From Bradyrhizobium sp. AZCC 1610 (GTDB lineage: Bacteria; Pseudomonadota; Alphaproteobacteria; Rhizobiales; Xanthobacteraceae), in NCBI RefSeq assembly GCF_036924515.1, contig NZ_JAZHRR010000001.1, positions 248,001 to 312,000 on the forward strand: DNA of 64,000 nt, written 5' to 3'. Each line of letters begins with the position of its first letter. Position 1 is the first letter of the stretch. Positions 8,882 to 18,215 of this stretch are shown here, in pieces. The translations under genes and the position numbers were made by a program. Below the pieces are notes generated by a model, which saw only the letters and a program-made list of their open reading frames with translations, had not been told where the DNA came from and made no database searches.

Positions 8882-9860
8882 TTGCCATCCATCGATGCTC
8901 TCTCGCGCTTTCGCGACCGCCTCAGCCTGCCGCTGATCGCGGCGCCGATGTTTCTCGTCTCCGGCACAGAGCTTGTCGTAGCCGCGTGCCGCAATGGCGT
9001 GATCGGCTCTTTCCCGACAGCAAACTGCCGCAGTCCCGAACAATTGGACGAATGGCTGACGGATATCGACATCAGGTTGAAGGCGCATGCGGATGAAAGC
9101 GGCAAACTGTCAGCACCGGTCTGCGCAAACCTGATCGTGCATCGCTCCAATGCGCGGCTGGGGCAGGATCTGCAGGTGCTGCTGCGGCACCGGCCCGAAA
9201 TGGTGATCACCTCGGTCGGATCACCGGCGCCGGTGATCGGGCCGCTGCATGAGGCCGGCGCGCTGGTGTTTGCCGACGTTGCCTCCATCCGCCACGCCGA
9301 GCGTGCCGTTGTCGCCGGCGCGGACGGGCTGGTGCTGCTGACGGCCGGCGCGGGCGGCCAGACCGGCTGGCTCAATCCCTTCGTGTTCGTGCGCGGTGCG
9401 CGCGTTCTTCGATGGGCCGCTGGTGCTGGCGGGCGGTATCACCGACGGCCACGCCCTTCGCGCGACCGAGGCGCTCGGCTGCGATCTCGCCTATATGGGC
9501 ACCAAGTTCATCGCCACGCGCGAGAGCATGGCGGATGTCAGATACAAGGAGCTGCTGGTTGCCAGCACGGCCGACGATGTCCTGCTGACGTCGGCGTTTA
9601 CGGGGTTGCAGACCAACATGCTGCGGCCATCGATCGAGGCGGCCGGCCTCGATCCGGATAATTTGCCGCTGCGCGGCGCGATCGATATCGGCAAGGACAT
9701 CGACATCGGCGCGCGCGAGAACCGCCCCAAGCGTTGGAAGGATATCTGGAGCGCAGGCCATTCCGTCTCGGGCGTGACGGAGGTGTTGTCCGTCGATGAG
9801 ATGGTCGCGCGCACGCTCGCGGAATATCGTGCGGCCGCCGCGCGTGTAAGACTCGGCTAG
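8882..9860 (+). pseudogene. Nitronate monooxygenase family gene, frameshifted
   Basis: The two halves of one NMO-like gene are in different frames. The first runs from a TTG start at 8882 (GAGGAAG upstream) with the conserved N-terminal RLSLPLIAAPMFLVSG, through the flavin loop TAGAGGQTGWLNPFVFVR. The second resumes with VRAFFDGPLVLAGGITDG and GCDLAYMGTKFIATRES and ends at 9860. The break lies in the alternating GC run at about 9388-9402, where two bases appear to be missing. All catalytic segments are otherwise intact, so this is either very recent decay or a sequence error. The C-terminal half is strongly similar to the NMO at 2-589. Confidence 0.85.
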
Positions 9861-10084
9861 GGCGTTACATTTCGCGCCTTTCATCTAGCCGCGGTTGGCG
9901 AAGTTCCCGGCGAGTAAGCGCTGCAGCATGGCTGTGATGCGGTAAATGCCAAGAGAAAACCGCCGCCGTGGCAAACTTCCGACACAAGACGACGGCGAAA
10001 ACAGGCAATCCGACATGACGCATGCGCGAAGGCGAGACCGTCCCCGGTTTCGCCGTCGGGCGCATTTTATTCAGCGAGGCTTTC

Positions 10085-12421
10085 GTGTCGCACAAGTTCC
10101 TCCCCTTGATCCTGCTGGCCGTTGCCCTGTATGCCTTCCCGGCTTTCGCGCAGCCAGGCGTTGCGCCGGCGGCGCCTGCCGCAGGCAACGTCGAGGCCCT
10201 GACGCCCGATCAGGCCAAGCGGGCGCTCGATACGCTTTCCGACGACAAGAAGCGCGCGCAAATCATCGAGACGTTGCGCGCGATCGCCAATGCCTCGCCG
10301 CAACCGCAGGCCGCAGCGGGCGAGCCGAAATCCGCGATACCGCTCACGGCGGACAGCCTTGGCGCGCAGCTCCTGCTTTCGGTGTCCGAGCAGGTCGGCG
10401 AGATCTCGCGCGAGGTCGCCGACGTCGTGCGGACGCTGACGCATTTTCGGGCGTTCTATTACTGGTTCGTGCGAACCGCCAATGATCCGGCCGCCTATCA
10501 TCAGTTGTTCGACATCGCGTGGAAATTAGCGCTGGTATTCCTCTGCGCCTTCGCCGCCGAGTGGCTGGTATTCCGCCTCATCAAGCGGCCAGTGGCGCTT
10601 CTGGAAGCGCGCCTTCCGCAAACCGCGCGTGCCCCGGTGCAGACGCTGGCGATCGTCGATCCGCCATCGTCGGCCGCTGACGTTGTCGCGGAGCCCAAGC
10701 TGCAGCAACGCCGGCTCAGCCTGGCGCGCACCTGGCAGTCGCTGGTCCGGCTGCCCTTCGTGCTGGGACGTCTCGCGCTCGAATTGCTCCCGGTGCTCGT
10801 CTTCATCGGGATCGCCACGATGTTGCTGGGCACTGGGATCGGCGATCTCTCAACCACCCGGCTCGTGATCCTCGCGGTCGTCAACGCCTATGCGCTGTCG
10901 CGCGCGCTGATCTGCGTCGTGCGGGCGCTGGCCGGGCCGTTCGGCCTGTTTCGCGTTCGCGCCGAAACCGCCGCCTATATCGAGATATGGGCGCGGCGCA
11001 TCGTCACCGTCGCCGTCTCGGGCATCGCCTTCGCCAATGTGGCGCTGCTGCTGGGCCTGCACCGCGCCGGCTACGCGGCGTTGCTCCGCCTGGTGATGCT
11101 GGTCGTGCATCTCTTTGTCGTCGTCGTCATCCTGCAATGCCGAAGGCCCGTTGCCGACGCCATTCGCGCGCCGGCTGGCCGCGTCGGCGCCGCGGCCAGG
11201 ATACGTAACCGCGTCGCCGGCCTCTGGCATTATCTTGCGATCGCCCTCGACCTCGCATTGTGGGCGGTGTGGGCGCTGAACATCCGCAACGGCTACGCGC
11301 TGTTGCTGCAATATTTCGTCGGCACCATCGCGGTCGTGCTGATCATGCGTCTCGCCACCATCCTGGTGTTGAGCCTGATCGATCGCGGCTTTCGCATCAG
11401 CCCGGATCTGTTGCGCCGCTTCCCCGGCCTGGAGACCCGCGCCAACCGCTATCTTCCGCTGTTGCGCAACATCGTCTCGGCGGTGATCGCCTTCATCGGC
11501 TTTGTTGCGCTGCTGGAAGTCTGGGGCGTCGACGCCATCATCTGGTTCTATGGCGGCCAGATCGGCAGCCGGTTGCTGTCGGCGGTGGTGACCGTCGGCA
11601 TTGCCGCGCTGGCTGCGGCGGCGATCTGGGAAATCAGCAACGCGCTCTTGGATCGCAAGATCAATGCGCTCTCGCGCGAGGGCCACTACGCGCGCGCGGC
11701 GCGGCTGCGTACCTTTCAGCCGATGCTGCGAACGGCGCTGTTGTGCCTGATCGTCATCGTCGTTGGCCTCACCGCGCTGAGCGAAATCGGCGTCAACGTC
11801 GCGCCATTGCTCGCCGGCGCCGGCATTGTCGGTATCGCCATCGGCTTCGGCTCGCAGAAGCTGGTGCAGGACCTCATCACCGGGCTGTTTCTGCTGCTCG
11901 AAAATACCGTCCAGGTCGGCGACAATGTCACACTGTCCGGCCTGTCAGGCGTGGTGGAAAACGTATCGATCCGTACCCTTCGTCTGCGCTCCGGCGACGG
12001 CTCGGTGCACATCGTGCCGTTCAGTGCCGTGACGACGATCACCAACTCAAGCCGCGGCGCCGGCAATGCGGCCGTCAGCGTCAACGTGTCCTACAAGGAA
12101 GACACCGACCGCGCCGGCCAGATCCTGAAGGACATCGTCGCCGAGATGCGCCGCGAAGTGGAATTCCAGCACCTGATCCGCGGCGATCTCGAACTGTGGG
12201 GCGTCGACAAGGTTGACGGCTCGATGGCCTCGATCGTCGGCCAGATTCGCTGCACCGATGCCGGCCGCTGGCCGGTGCAGCGGGAATTCAACCGCCGCAT
12301 GAAGCGGCGATTCCAGGAGTGCGGCGTGGAAATAGCGCCCACAGCTCAAACCATTCTCATGCAGGTTCCGGCGCCTGCGGACGAGGCCGCGAATGCAAAG
12401 CCGAGGCGGGCGGCCGGCTAG
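10085..12421 (+). CDS. Large MscS-family mechanosensitive ion channel
   Basis: A 778-residue channel that opens on membrane tension to release solutes. A Sec signal peptide (residues 1-22, ending AFAQ) is followed by a periplasmic helical domain (to about 150) and about ten transmembrane helices. The pore helix/MscS core is near residues 570-610 (AGAGIVGIAIGFGSQKL), followed by the beta domain (QVGDNVTLSGLSGVVENVSIRTLRLR) and the cytoplasmic alpha/beta domain. I place the start at a GTG (10085) because it directly begins the signal peptide. An in-frame ATG at 10022 would add a non-signal extension. The architecture matches the long MscS paralogues of alphaproteobacteria rather than the small E. 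coli MscS. Confidence 0.9.
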   Translation: MSHKFLPLILLAVALYAFPAFAQPGVAPAAPAAGNVEALTPDQAKRALDTLSDDKKRAQIIETLRAIANASPQPQAAAGEPKSAIPLTADSLGAQLLLSVSEQVGEISREVADVVRTLTHFRAFYYWFVRTANDPAAYHQLFDIAWKLALVFLCAFAAEWLVFRLIKRPVALLEARLPQTARAPVQTLAIVDPPSSAADVVAEPKLQQRRLSLARTWQSLVRLPFVLGRLALELLPVLVFIGIATMLLGTGIGDLSTTRLVILAVVNAYALSRALICVVRALAGPFGLFRVRAETAAYIEIWARRIVTVAVSGIAFANVALLLGLHRAGYAALLRLVMLVVHLFVVVVILQCRRPVADAIRAPAGRVGAAARIRNRVAGLWHYLAIALDLALWAVWALNIRNGYALLLQYFVGTIAVVLIMRLATILVLSLIDRGFRISPDLLRRFPGLETRANRYLPLLRNIVSAVIAFIGFVALLEVWGVDAIIWFYGGQIGSRLLSAVVTVGIAALAAAAIWEISNALLDRKINALSREGHYARAARLRTFQPMLRTALLCLIVIVVGLTALSEIGVNVAPLLAGAGIVGIAIGFGSQKLVQDLITGLFLLLENTVQVGDNVTLSGLSGVVENVSIRTLRLRSGDGSVHIVPFSAVTTITNSSRGAGNAAVSVNVSYKEDTDRAGQILKDIVAEMRREVEFQHLIRGDLELWGVDKVDGSMASIVGQIRCTDAGRWPVQREFNRRMKRRFQECGVEIAPTAQTILMQVPAPADEAANAKPRRAAG

Positions 12422-12446
12422 TTCGCCGCGAATACGGCCATAAGTT

Positions 12447-13889
12447 CTAGCGAACGATCCGGCCGAGGATGCGCGCGGCCTGATCGATCTCCTTTTCATT
12501 CCATGCCGCGAAGCCGAGAAACAGGCCGTGCTCATTCGTCTTGTGATACAGCATGCTCGATAGCGGACGGCTGACGACACCGGCTTCGAGTAGCCGCGCC
12601 GACAATTGTCGGTCGTTCGCCGAGGGGCGGCATCGCGCCAGCAATTGCATTCCGCCGGCCGGGGCTTCGACGCTGAGACGGTCGCCGGCTTCCGCGGCCA
12701 GCGCTTGCAGCATGCGATCGCGCCGGCCCTTGTAGAGCCGCGTCACTCTTCTGATGTGGCCGAGATAGGCGCCTGAACTGATGAAATCGGCCAGCGCCTC
12801 CTGCATCGTCACCGACGTCAACATGCCCATGTGCCGCTGCGCGATCTCGAACACATCGGTCAGCGCTTCGGGCACGACGAGGTAGCCGACACGGATGTCC
12901 GCATAGGTCGATTTCGAGAATGTCCCGAGATAGAAAATGTGTGGCGACGGCGCGCGCCCCTGCAACGCGGCCACCGGGCGCGCTTCGTAGTGAAATTCGC
13001 CGTCATAGTCGTCCTCGATGATGCAGGCGCCCGCGGCGTCGGCATAACGAAGAAGTTCGAGGCGGCGGCCGACCGGCATCAGCCGCCCCGTCGGGTACTG
13101 GTGCGACGGGGTGACGAAAATCAGGCGAGGGACGTGCTTGCGTGAGCCGATCGTCATGCCTTGCGCGTCGAGCGGAATGGCGGCGACGATGGCGCCTGCG
13201 GCCCGTAACGCGACATGGGCGCCGCCATAGCCGGGGCTTTCGATCCAGGCGCGATCGCCCCGTTCGAGCAGCGCCGTGGCGATGAGGGTGATGCCGGCCT
13301 GGGCAGTCGGCACGATCAGGATCTGGCCCGGCTTTGCCTTGATCCCGCGATGAACCGCCAGGTGCTGCAACAGCGCCTGCTGCAGCGGCGGATGATTGAT
13401 GGATCTGTCACGCCGCGATAATGCGTTGCGCGCCGCACGCCGCAGATGGCGGCTCCAGAGGTCGTGCGGAAATTCCCGCTCATCGGCCAGCCCGGGCTGA
13501 AACGGCCGCGGACGCCCGGCATGGACAGGCGGCCAGTTCGTTTGTGGCAGGCCGCGCGCCCAGGATGACAGTTTCAAACGGCCGGCCGCGGCGCGGTTGC
13601 CTTGCAATTGCGGTTTGCCGCCGTCGAGCGACAGGCCTATCGCCACCGCCGGACGACGACCGGCCGAAAGGCTCAGATAGCCTTCCGCCGCCAATTGCTC
13701 GATCGCGAACGAGACGGTGTTGCGCGACAGGGCGAGCGATTGCGCGAGCTGCCGGCTCGATGGCAGGCGCCGGCCGGGCGCGAGGCGTCCGTCGCTGATC
13801 AACCCGCGCAACTGGTCGCTGAGCTGACGCATCAGCGTGTCACCGCCGTCCCGCGACAGATGGAGCATTCCGGGCAACAGCTCGTCCAT
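12447..13889 (-). CDS. MocR/PdxR-type PLP-dependent GntR-family transcriptional regulator
   Basis: A 480-residue regulator with an N-terminal GntR winged helix (about residues 15-75; GRRLPSSRQLAQSLALSRNTVSFAIEQLAAEGYL) fused to a class-I aminotransferase domain (about 110-480). The PLP-Lys motif is in YLGTFSKSTYADIRVGYLVVP, and ACIIEDDYDGEFHYE carries the PLP-ring Asp. It is divergent from an EamA exporter with a 95-base gap containing repeated ACTGGnnCT motifs, so it probably controls that gene and itself. An upstream in-frame ATG would extend it by 26 residues; the chosen start matches the usual MocR N-terminus. Confidence 0.9.
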   Translation of the reverse strand: MDELLPGMLHLSRDGGDTLMRQLSDQLRGLISDGRLAPGRRLPSSRQLAQSLALSRNTVSFAIEQLAAEGYLSLSAGRRPAVAIGLSLDGGKPQLQGNRAAAGRLKLSSWARGLPQTNWPPVHAGRPRPFQPGLADEREFPHDLWSRHLRRAARNALSRRDRSINHPPLQQALLQHLAVHRGIKAKPGQILIVPTAQAGITLIATALLERGDRAWIESPGYGGAHVALRAAGAIVAAIPLDAQGMTIGSRKHVPRLIFVTPSHQYPTGRLMPVGRRLELLRYADAAGACIIEDDYDGEFHYEARPVAALQGRAPSPHIFYLGTFSKSTYADIRVGYLVVPEALTDVFEIAQRHMGMLTSVTMQEALADFISSGAYLGHIRRVTRLYKGRRDRMLQALAAEAGDRLSVEAPAGGMQLLARCRPSANDRQLSARLLEAGVVSRPLSSMLYHKTNEHGLFLGFAAWNEKEIDQAARILGRIVR

Positions 13890-13890
13890 A

Positions 13891-13937
13891 ACTGGCTCTG
13901 TGATTTTGCAAAGACTGGTTCTTTTACTAGGGCCAGT
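13891..13937. promoter_or_regulatory. Candidate MocR operator: three ACTGGnnCT motifs
   Basis: ACTGGCTCT (13891-13899) and ACTGGTTCT (13914-13922) form a direct repeat spaced 23 bp. AGGGCCAGT (13929-13937) is the same motif inverted. They sit in the divergent gap between a MocR regulator and an EamA exporter. MocR proteins commonly bind direct/inverted repeat sets of this kind; binding itself is inferred. Confidence 0.5.
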
Positions 13938-13984
13938 TGGAAGGCTAGGCAATGCAGATCGGCTCATGACGGGACGCGTTCGAG

Positions 13985-14908
13985 ATGGCCAGTGGACTTT
14001 CAACCCGCAGCGCGGCGGTGCTGCTTGCCAGCGTCGTGCTCGCGTGGGGGACCAACTGGCCGGTGACGAAGATGATCGTGCAGGACGTGCCGCCGCTGTG
14101 GGCGACGGCACTGCGCTGCATGATCGCCGCTGCGACGCTGGCGCCGATGTTGTGGACGCAGGGGCAATTCATCATTCCGAAGCGCGGCGACCTGCCGATC
14201 GTGTTCTGCACCTCAATCCTGCACCTGGTGGCGTTTTCGGCGCTGGTCGCGGCCGGGCTGCAGTTTGTGCCGGCGGGCAGGGCAATCGTGCTCGGCTATA
14301 CGACGCCGCTATGGGTCGCGATCGGCGCCGCCATGTTTCTGTCGGAGCCCATCACGCGACAGCGCGCGATCGGTATCGGCTGTGGTCTGGCCGGGCTTGC
14401 GGTCATCTTCAATCCGCGGACGTTGAACTGGGGTGACCGCAACGCGCTGTTCGGCAGCGGCCTGATTCTGCTCGCAGCGTTCTGCTGGGCCGGCAACATC
14501 GTCTATGTCCGGGCGCACAAATGGATCTCGACGCCCTTCCAGCTCGTGTTCTGGCAGGTCTTGCTGGCGGCCGTGCTGCTCTCCGCCATCGCCTGGATCA
14601 CGGAAGGCGCGCCGCACATCGTGTGGACCGCACGCCTCGCCGGCCTGATGCTCTATAGCGGGATCGTCTGCACAGCGTTCGCCAACTGGGCGATGACGAT
14701 GGTGAACCGGAGCCTGCCCGCCGTCACCACCTCGCTGTGGCTGCTGGCGACACCGCTGCTCGGGATCATCAGCGCAACCGTGATGCTGAACGAGCCGATC
14801 GAGCCGTCGCTGTTTCTGGCGATGACATTGATCATCGGCGGGATCGCACTCGGCACCGTCGCGGGCGGCTGGCCGCACGGGACGATGCGCGCCAAACCAT
14901 CACCCTAA
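13985..14908 (+). CDS. EamA/DMT-family transporter
   Basis: A 307-residue inner-membrane protein with ten predicted transmembrane helices in two EamA repeats (about residues 10-140 and 155-290). The repeat start AWGTNWPVTKMIVQDVPPLWATALRCMIA is characteristic of drug/metabolite exporters. It is divergent from the MocR regulator, a common pairing in which a PLP-binding regulator controls an amino-acid or amine exporter. The last 4 bases overlap the stop region of the convergent gene at 14905-15558. Confidence 0.9.
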   Translation: MASGLSTRSAAVLLASVVLAWGTNWPVTKMIVQDVPPLWATALRCMIAAATLAPMLWTQGQFIIPKRGDLPIVFCTSILHLVAFSALVAAGLQFVPAGRAIVLGYTTPLWVAIGAAMFLSEPITRQRAIGIGCGLAGLAVIFNPRTLNWGDRNALFGSGLILLAAFCWAGNIVYVRAHKWISTPFQLVFWQVLLAAVLLSAIAWITEGAPHIVWTARLAGLMLYSGIVCTAFANWAMTMVNRSLPAVTTSLWLLATPLLGIISATVMLNEPIEPSLFLAMTLIIGGIALGTVAGGWPHGTMRAKPSP

Positions 14909-15558
14909 TTCGCCACGAAATACCAATCCTTGTCGTAGCGGACGAGCCGGCTCGGCGGCTTGTCTTCGAACTCGAAGAACTTTTTGGGATCGCCGCCCGG
15001 CGGCACGTGCAGGAAGCCGGTGAAATAGTGCTTCAGGCCGCGCGAGGTCAAGAACAGCACGTAGGTGCCTTCGTCGGCCTGCTCGACGACGATGTCGTTG
15101 CCGCCTGCGGAAACATTGGGCTCGCGCTCGCCGAGCGCGATCAGGTTTTCGTTGTGGCTGACGTTCGGCTTGAGTTCGCCGGCCTCAATCCGCGCCACGA
15201 TCCGTTCGCGATTCTGCCGATGCCAGTAGAAATTCTGCTGCAAGGCGATCTGTTGCAGCGGCGCATAAACGAGGACGGCGAGCGTCAGCGCGTAAATCAG
15301 GAAAGGAAGAGCAAACTTCGCGCCGCCGTTTCCGATACGCAGCAGCAGCGTCGCGGACCACAGGGCGCCGCCGCAGAACACGAGCGCCACCAGCGGCACG
15401 ACCACGAGCAGGACGAAGCCGGACGGCCAGTCCGCCATCGACAGTTCGAATGTCGCGGTCGACAGCGCGAAGGCTGAAATCGCGATGGCCGCCGCCAGCG
15501 CGGCGCGAACCGACGGCCCGGTCGCGGCCGTTGTCGTCTGAGGTATCGCTTCAGCCAT
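14905..15558 (-). CDS. Membrane protein of unknown function
   Basis: A 217-residue protein with three predicted transmembrane helices in the first 100 residues (about 18-38, 48-72 and 83-102) followed by a soluble C-terminal domain of about 115 residues rich in beta strands (DIVVEQADEGTYVLFLTSRG). I recognise no domain. It is tail-to-tail with the EamA gene, overlapping by 4 bases. The ATG at 15558 gives a plausible short N-terminal tail before the first helix. Confidence 0.7.
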   Translation of the reverse strand: MAEAIPQTTTAATGPSVRAALAAAIAISAFALSTATFELSMADWPSGFVLLVVVPLVALVFCGGALWSATLLLRIGNGGAKFALPFLIYALTLAVLVYAPLQQIALQQNFYWHRQNRERIVARIEAGELKPNVSHNENLIALGEREPNVSAGGNDIVVEQADEGTYVLFLTSRGLKHYFTGFLHVPPGGDPKKFFEFEDKPPSRLVRYDKDWYFVAN

Positions 15559-15708
15559 GCCGGGCTGTTCCCTCTCCGCCGTTCGCTCAGGTCCCGGCTC
15601 GTGCCATTGGGAGGCTTAACGCGCCGTTAACCACATCAGCCCCAACAATAGCCCCAGAGGTTGGTCCGCCGCCACGGTCGGACGGACGGCAAATCGAAGG
15701 GGTGTGGA

Positions 15709-15957
15709 ATGGATCTCGATCAATATCTTGCTGCCAAAACCCCGGCGACCCTCCACGAGATCTCCCGGCGGGTGATGTTTGCGCTCGATCGGCATCCGCT
15801 GTGCCGTGGTATCGAATTTGAGGTCGTCAGCATGCCCCGCAACCGCAAGAGCAACTGGACCGTTACCCTGCAGGCGATCGCCCCCGAGGCCCTGTGGGAG
15901 GCGTCCGACATCGTTGCCGACATCCAGGACGCCTACGAACTGGGCGCGGCGGCCTGA
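15709..15957 (+). CDS. Small conserved-looking protein of unknown function
   Basis: An 82-residue soluble protein (MDLDQYLAAKTPATLHEIS...). The ATG at 15709 follows GAAGGGG. It has no signal peptide, membrane segment or catalytic motif that I recognise. Sequence features suggest a compact alpha/beta fold with a WTVTLQAIAPEALWEA strand-helix. Codon bias is like that of its neighbours. Confidence 0.65.
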   Translation: MDLDQYLAAKTPATLHEISRRVMFALDRHPLCRGIEFEVVSMPRNRKSNWTVTLQAIAPEALWEASDIVADIQDAYELGAAA

Positions 15958-16074
15958 TTCCGAGCTGTTTCGGGACGATTTCCCCAGCTTTTTGATCGCG
16001 TTACGGCTCCGATTGGCATCGTAACGCCTCAATTGTCGTCCAGTTTTCGGCAAAAGGGCCAAACGTCGGCGGGA

Positions 16075-16773
16075 ATGGAGACCTTTTTGACCAAAACGAT
16101 GACCATCGTTGCGCTGATCTGTTTTCTGGTGGTCGGCGCTGCCGCCACCGCCATTCTCGGCCGCGACAGCGTACCCTCAGCGCAGCCCCAACTGGCTTCT
16201 GCGGCGGCCGTCCAGACGCCGGTTTCGAACAAGGAAAACAAGAAGGACCGGCTGGCCGTCGTGAGCTACGCGCTGGCCGCCTACGAGCCCCCGCAGACCA
16301 CCGCGGCGCTGAGCGAGCCGTTGCGCCAGGCGTATGCGTCGACCGCTCCCGTCGATATCGGGCTGCCGAAGGAAGTTGCGCCTGCCGCGCCGACGGCGCC
16401 TGCCGCATCATCACCTGCGACGCCGCCGAAGCCCAAGGCCGTTGCCAAGCCCCAGCCGCAGCAGAAGAACTACGCGCTCCTGAGTGACGGCCAGATCGCT
16501 GGAATCAAGGACCGCCTGAAGCTGTCCGCCTCTCAGGAATCCTACTGGCCGCCCGTGGAAACCGCGCTGCGCGCCGTCGCCCGCAAGATTCACGCGGGCC
16601 GTCAGGCCAACCCGAATGCAGGCGGCGTGCAGATCGATCCGGAATCCGCAGAAGTCCAGCAGTTGAAATCGGCGGCGATGCCGCTGCTGTTCCAGTTGCG
16701 TGAAGACCAGAAGAGCGAAGTCCGCTCGCTCGCCCGCATCATCGGTCTGGAAAAAGTTGCCGCGATGATCTGA
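16075..16773 (+). CDS. Membrane-anchored protein with proline/alanine linker and helical C-terminal domain
   Basis: A 232-residue protein with one N-terminal transmembrane segment (about residues 6-25), an Ala/Pro-rich low-complexity linker (about 30-140) and a helical C-terminal domain beginning NYALLSDGQIAGIKDRLKLSASQESYWPPVETALRAVARK. The LSASQESYWPPVE segment resembles the LTxxQ-type helices of Spy/CpxP-like periplasmic proteins, but this is a weak similarity. The start at 16075 puts the anchor directly at the N-terminus. It is probably periplasmic. The next similar low-complexity membrane protein follows at 16882. Confidence 0.7.
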   Translation: METFLTKTMTIVALICFLVVGAAATAILGRDSVPSAQPQLASAAAVQTPVSNKENKKDRLAVVSYALAAYEPPQTTAALSEPLRQAYASTAPVDIGLPKEVAPAAPTAPAASSPATPPKPKAVAKPQPQQKNYALLSDGQIAGIKDRLKLSASQESYWPPVETALRAVARKIHAGRQANPNAGGVQIDPESAEVQQLKSAAMPLLFQLREDQKSEVRSLARIIGLEKVAAMI

Positions 16774-16881
16774 GCTGCGAGCGCTGCGATTGCAGCGCCG
16801 CCGGTTCCATTTTCCACACCGTGACGTGCCGGAACATCGGCCCAGCCCACGCGTTGCCCGCGTCGACGAGGGAGCCGAATT

Positions 16882-17592
16882 ATGCGGACATCGACGGCTT
16901 ATTTTGCAGGCGTGGGAACTGTGATCGTGGCGGTCGGCGCCGGTCTCGGCGGAGGATATCTGGCTGCGAACATCGTCAGCCCGCCTTCGCAGACGGTCTC
17001 CAAGCTGGAACGCAGGATGTCGGCGGAACCGATAACCGTCTCGACGGCACCAGCGGAGCCGGTGCCGCATGCGGCTGCGACAAATCCCGCTCCCGCGCCC
17101 GCCCAGGAGCAGCCGCAAGCGCAGACGCAGACGCAACAACAGCCCCAGCCGCAAACACAGGCGGCAGCGCCCTCCGCCGCCAATGCTCCTCCTGCTGAAG
17201 AGAAGCCCACCAACAAAGTAGCAGCCGCGCAACCCGCACCGCCACCACCGCAACCTGCCAAACCCGCCGACCAGGCCGACGAAAAGACCGCCGCGCCTCG
17301 GGATACCTTCGCCAGGGCCCGCGACGCCGACATCAAACGCGCGGACGCCGAAAAGCGGCGCGCGGAACGGCGACAGCGCTGGGCCGACAAGCGCCGCTTC
17401 CAGCAGCCGCGCGACCAGGAACTCGAGGCGGCCGAAGAGAGCGTCCGGGAAGTGACCGAGCCGCGGCGGATCAGAATCCGGGAAGAAGGCGAGCCAAGGG
17501 ATATGTTCGCCGAGCCCAGGAGAAGGGACATGTTCGCCGAGCCAGCCAGAAGCGAAATGCCCCGGATCAGGCTGTTCGATCAGGATGATTGA
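16882..17592 (+). CDS. Membrane-anchored low-complexity protein
   Basis: A 236-residue protein of unknown function. An N-terminal transmembrane helix (about residues 8-28, rich in Gly/Ala) precedes a long Gln/Pro/Ala tract (about 60-135, including alternating QTQ and QPQ runs). It then has a strongly charged, helical Arg/Glu-rich C-terminus that contains two copies of RDMFAEP. This looks like a periplasmic or cytoplasmic spacer protein. No enzyme motif is seen. Confidence 0.65.
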   Translation: MRTSTAYFAGVGTVIVAVGAGLGGGYLAANIVSPPSQTVSKLERRMSAEPITVSTAPAEPVPHAAATNPAPAPAQEQPQAQTQTQQQPQPQTQAAAPSAANAPPAEEKPTNKVAAAQPAPPPPQPAKPADQADEKTAAPRDTFARARDADIKRADAEKRRAERRQRWADKRRFQQPRDQELEAAEESVREVTEPRRIRIREEGEPRDMFAEPRRRDMFAEPARSEMPRIRLFDQDD

Positions 17593-17621
17593 TTTCTTCT
17601 CCGGCGATCGCGACTGCATCT

Positions 17622-17740
17622 TGGAGCGTGATGATTTTGAAACGTCATCGCGCTCCAGCTTCTATTTGCGCATGATGTCCGGCAAACGCTTTGCGTTTGT
17701 CCCGGGAGAAAGTCGGTAACGACTTTTCCCGGATGAGGCG
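17622..17740. repeat. Composite palindromic repeat (three adjacent hairpins)
   Basis: Three stem-loops lie in a row. The first pairs TGGAGCG (17622-17628) with CGCTCCA (17651-17657) and extends with GATGA/TCATC. The second pairs CAAACGC with GCGTTTG (17683-17689/17693-17699). The third pairs AAAGTCG with CGACTTT (17709-17715/17720-17726), enclosed by CCGGGA/TCCCGG. The element fills the gap between convergent genes and is of the dispersed intergenic type seen in Bradyrhizobium. Confidence 0.7.
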
Positions 17741-17974
17741 CTAGCCGCCGCGCGATTCCACCACCTTGCGGCAGCCATCCGACAGCTTCGCCTTGTTCGC
17801 CTTCAGGCAGGCATTCATCTGCGGCGGCTTGCCGACATGTTCGGCGCAGAATTTTCCGGCGTCCGAACGGCAGGCCATCTGCTCCTGGGGGGTGGGTCCG
17901 GATTGCGCTTGAGCCAGCGAGCCGGCGGCGAGCGACAGGATCAGCGCGGTGGCTGCGACGTGGATTGATTTCAT
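17741..17974 (-). CDS. Small secreted cysteine-rich repeat protein
   Basis: A 77-residue protein with a Sec signal peptide (residues 1-23, ending LAQA) and a mature part with four cysteines (ACRSDAGKFC...NACLKANKAKLSDGC). The spacing matches the cysteine-rich repeat family (Golgi apparatus protein 1-like) found in many alphaproteobacterial periplasmic proteins. GAAAGGTGA precedes the start. Function unknown; two disulfides are likely in the periplasm. Confidence 0.75.
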   Translation of the reverse strand: MKSIHVAATALILSLAAGSLAQAQSGPTPQEQMACRSDAGKFCAEHVGKPPQMNACLKANKAKLSDGCRKVVESRGG

Positions 17975-18215
17975 GAATCACCTTTCGACGAGAATTAGGG
18001 AGTTGAAAGCGCGCGGAAGCTCGTCGAGGTTGCGTCCGGGGTCCATGCCATGTTCATGGCGTCGGAAATCGGCCCTGCAAGCTTGCGCGCGCGCCCACAC
18101 CATTTTCATGGGATGTTGCTGCGGGCTCTCATGGACCATGTACATCTCGCGTCGGCTGCGGTGACCGATCGGCACATCGCAAAGAGCTGCACGCCCAATT
18201 CGGGAGAGATGACAG

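Noticed and set aside
10850..11686. 278-codon minus-strand open frame inside the MscS gene
   Set aside because: Antisense to well-conserved transmembrane and MscS-core sequence; its composition (Arg/Gln/Asp/His-rich) is typical of a shadow frame.
17978..18175. 65-codon minus-strand ORF upstream of the cysteine-rich protein
   Set aside because: It lies in the leader region, has no ribosome site, and shows His/Arg/Met-rich shadow-like composition.
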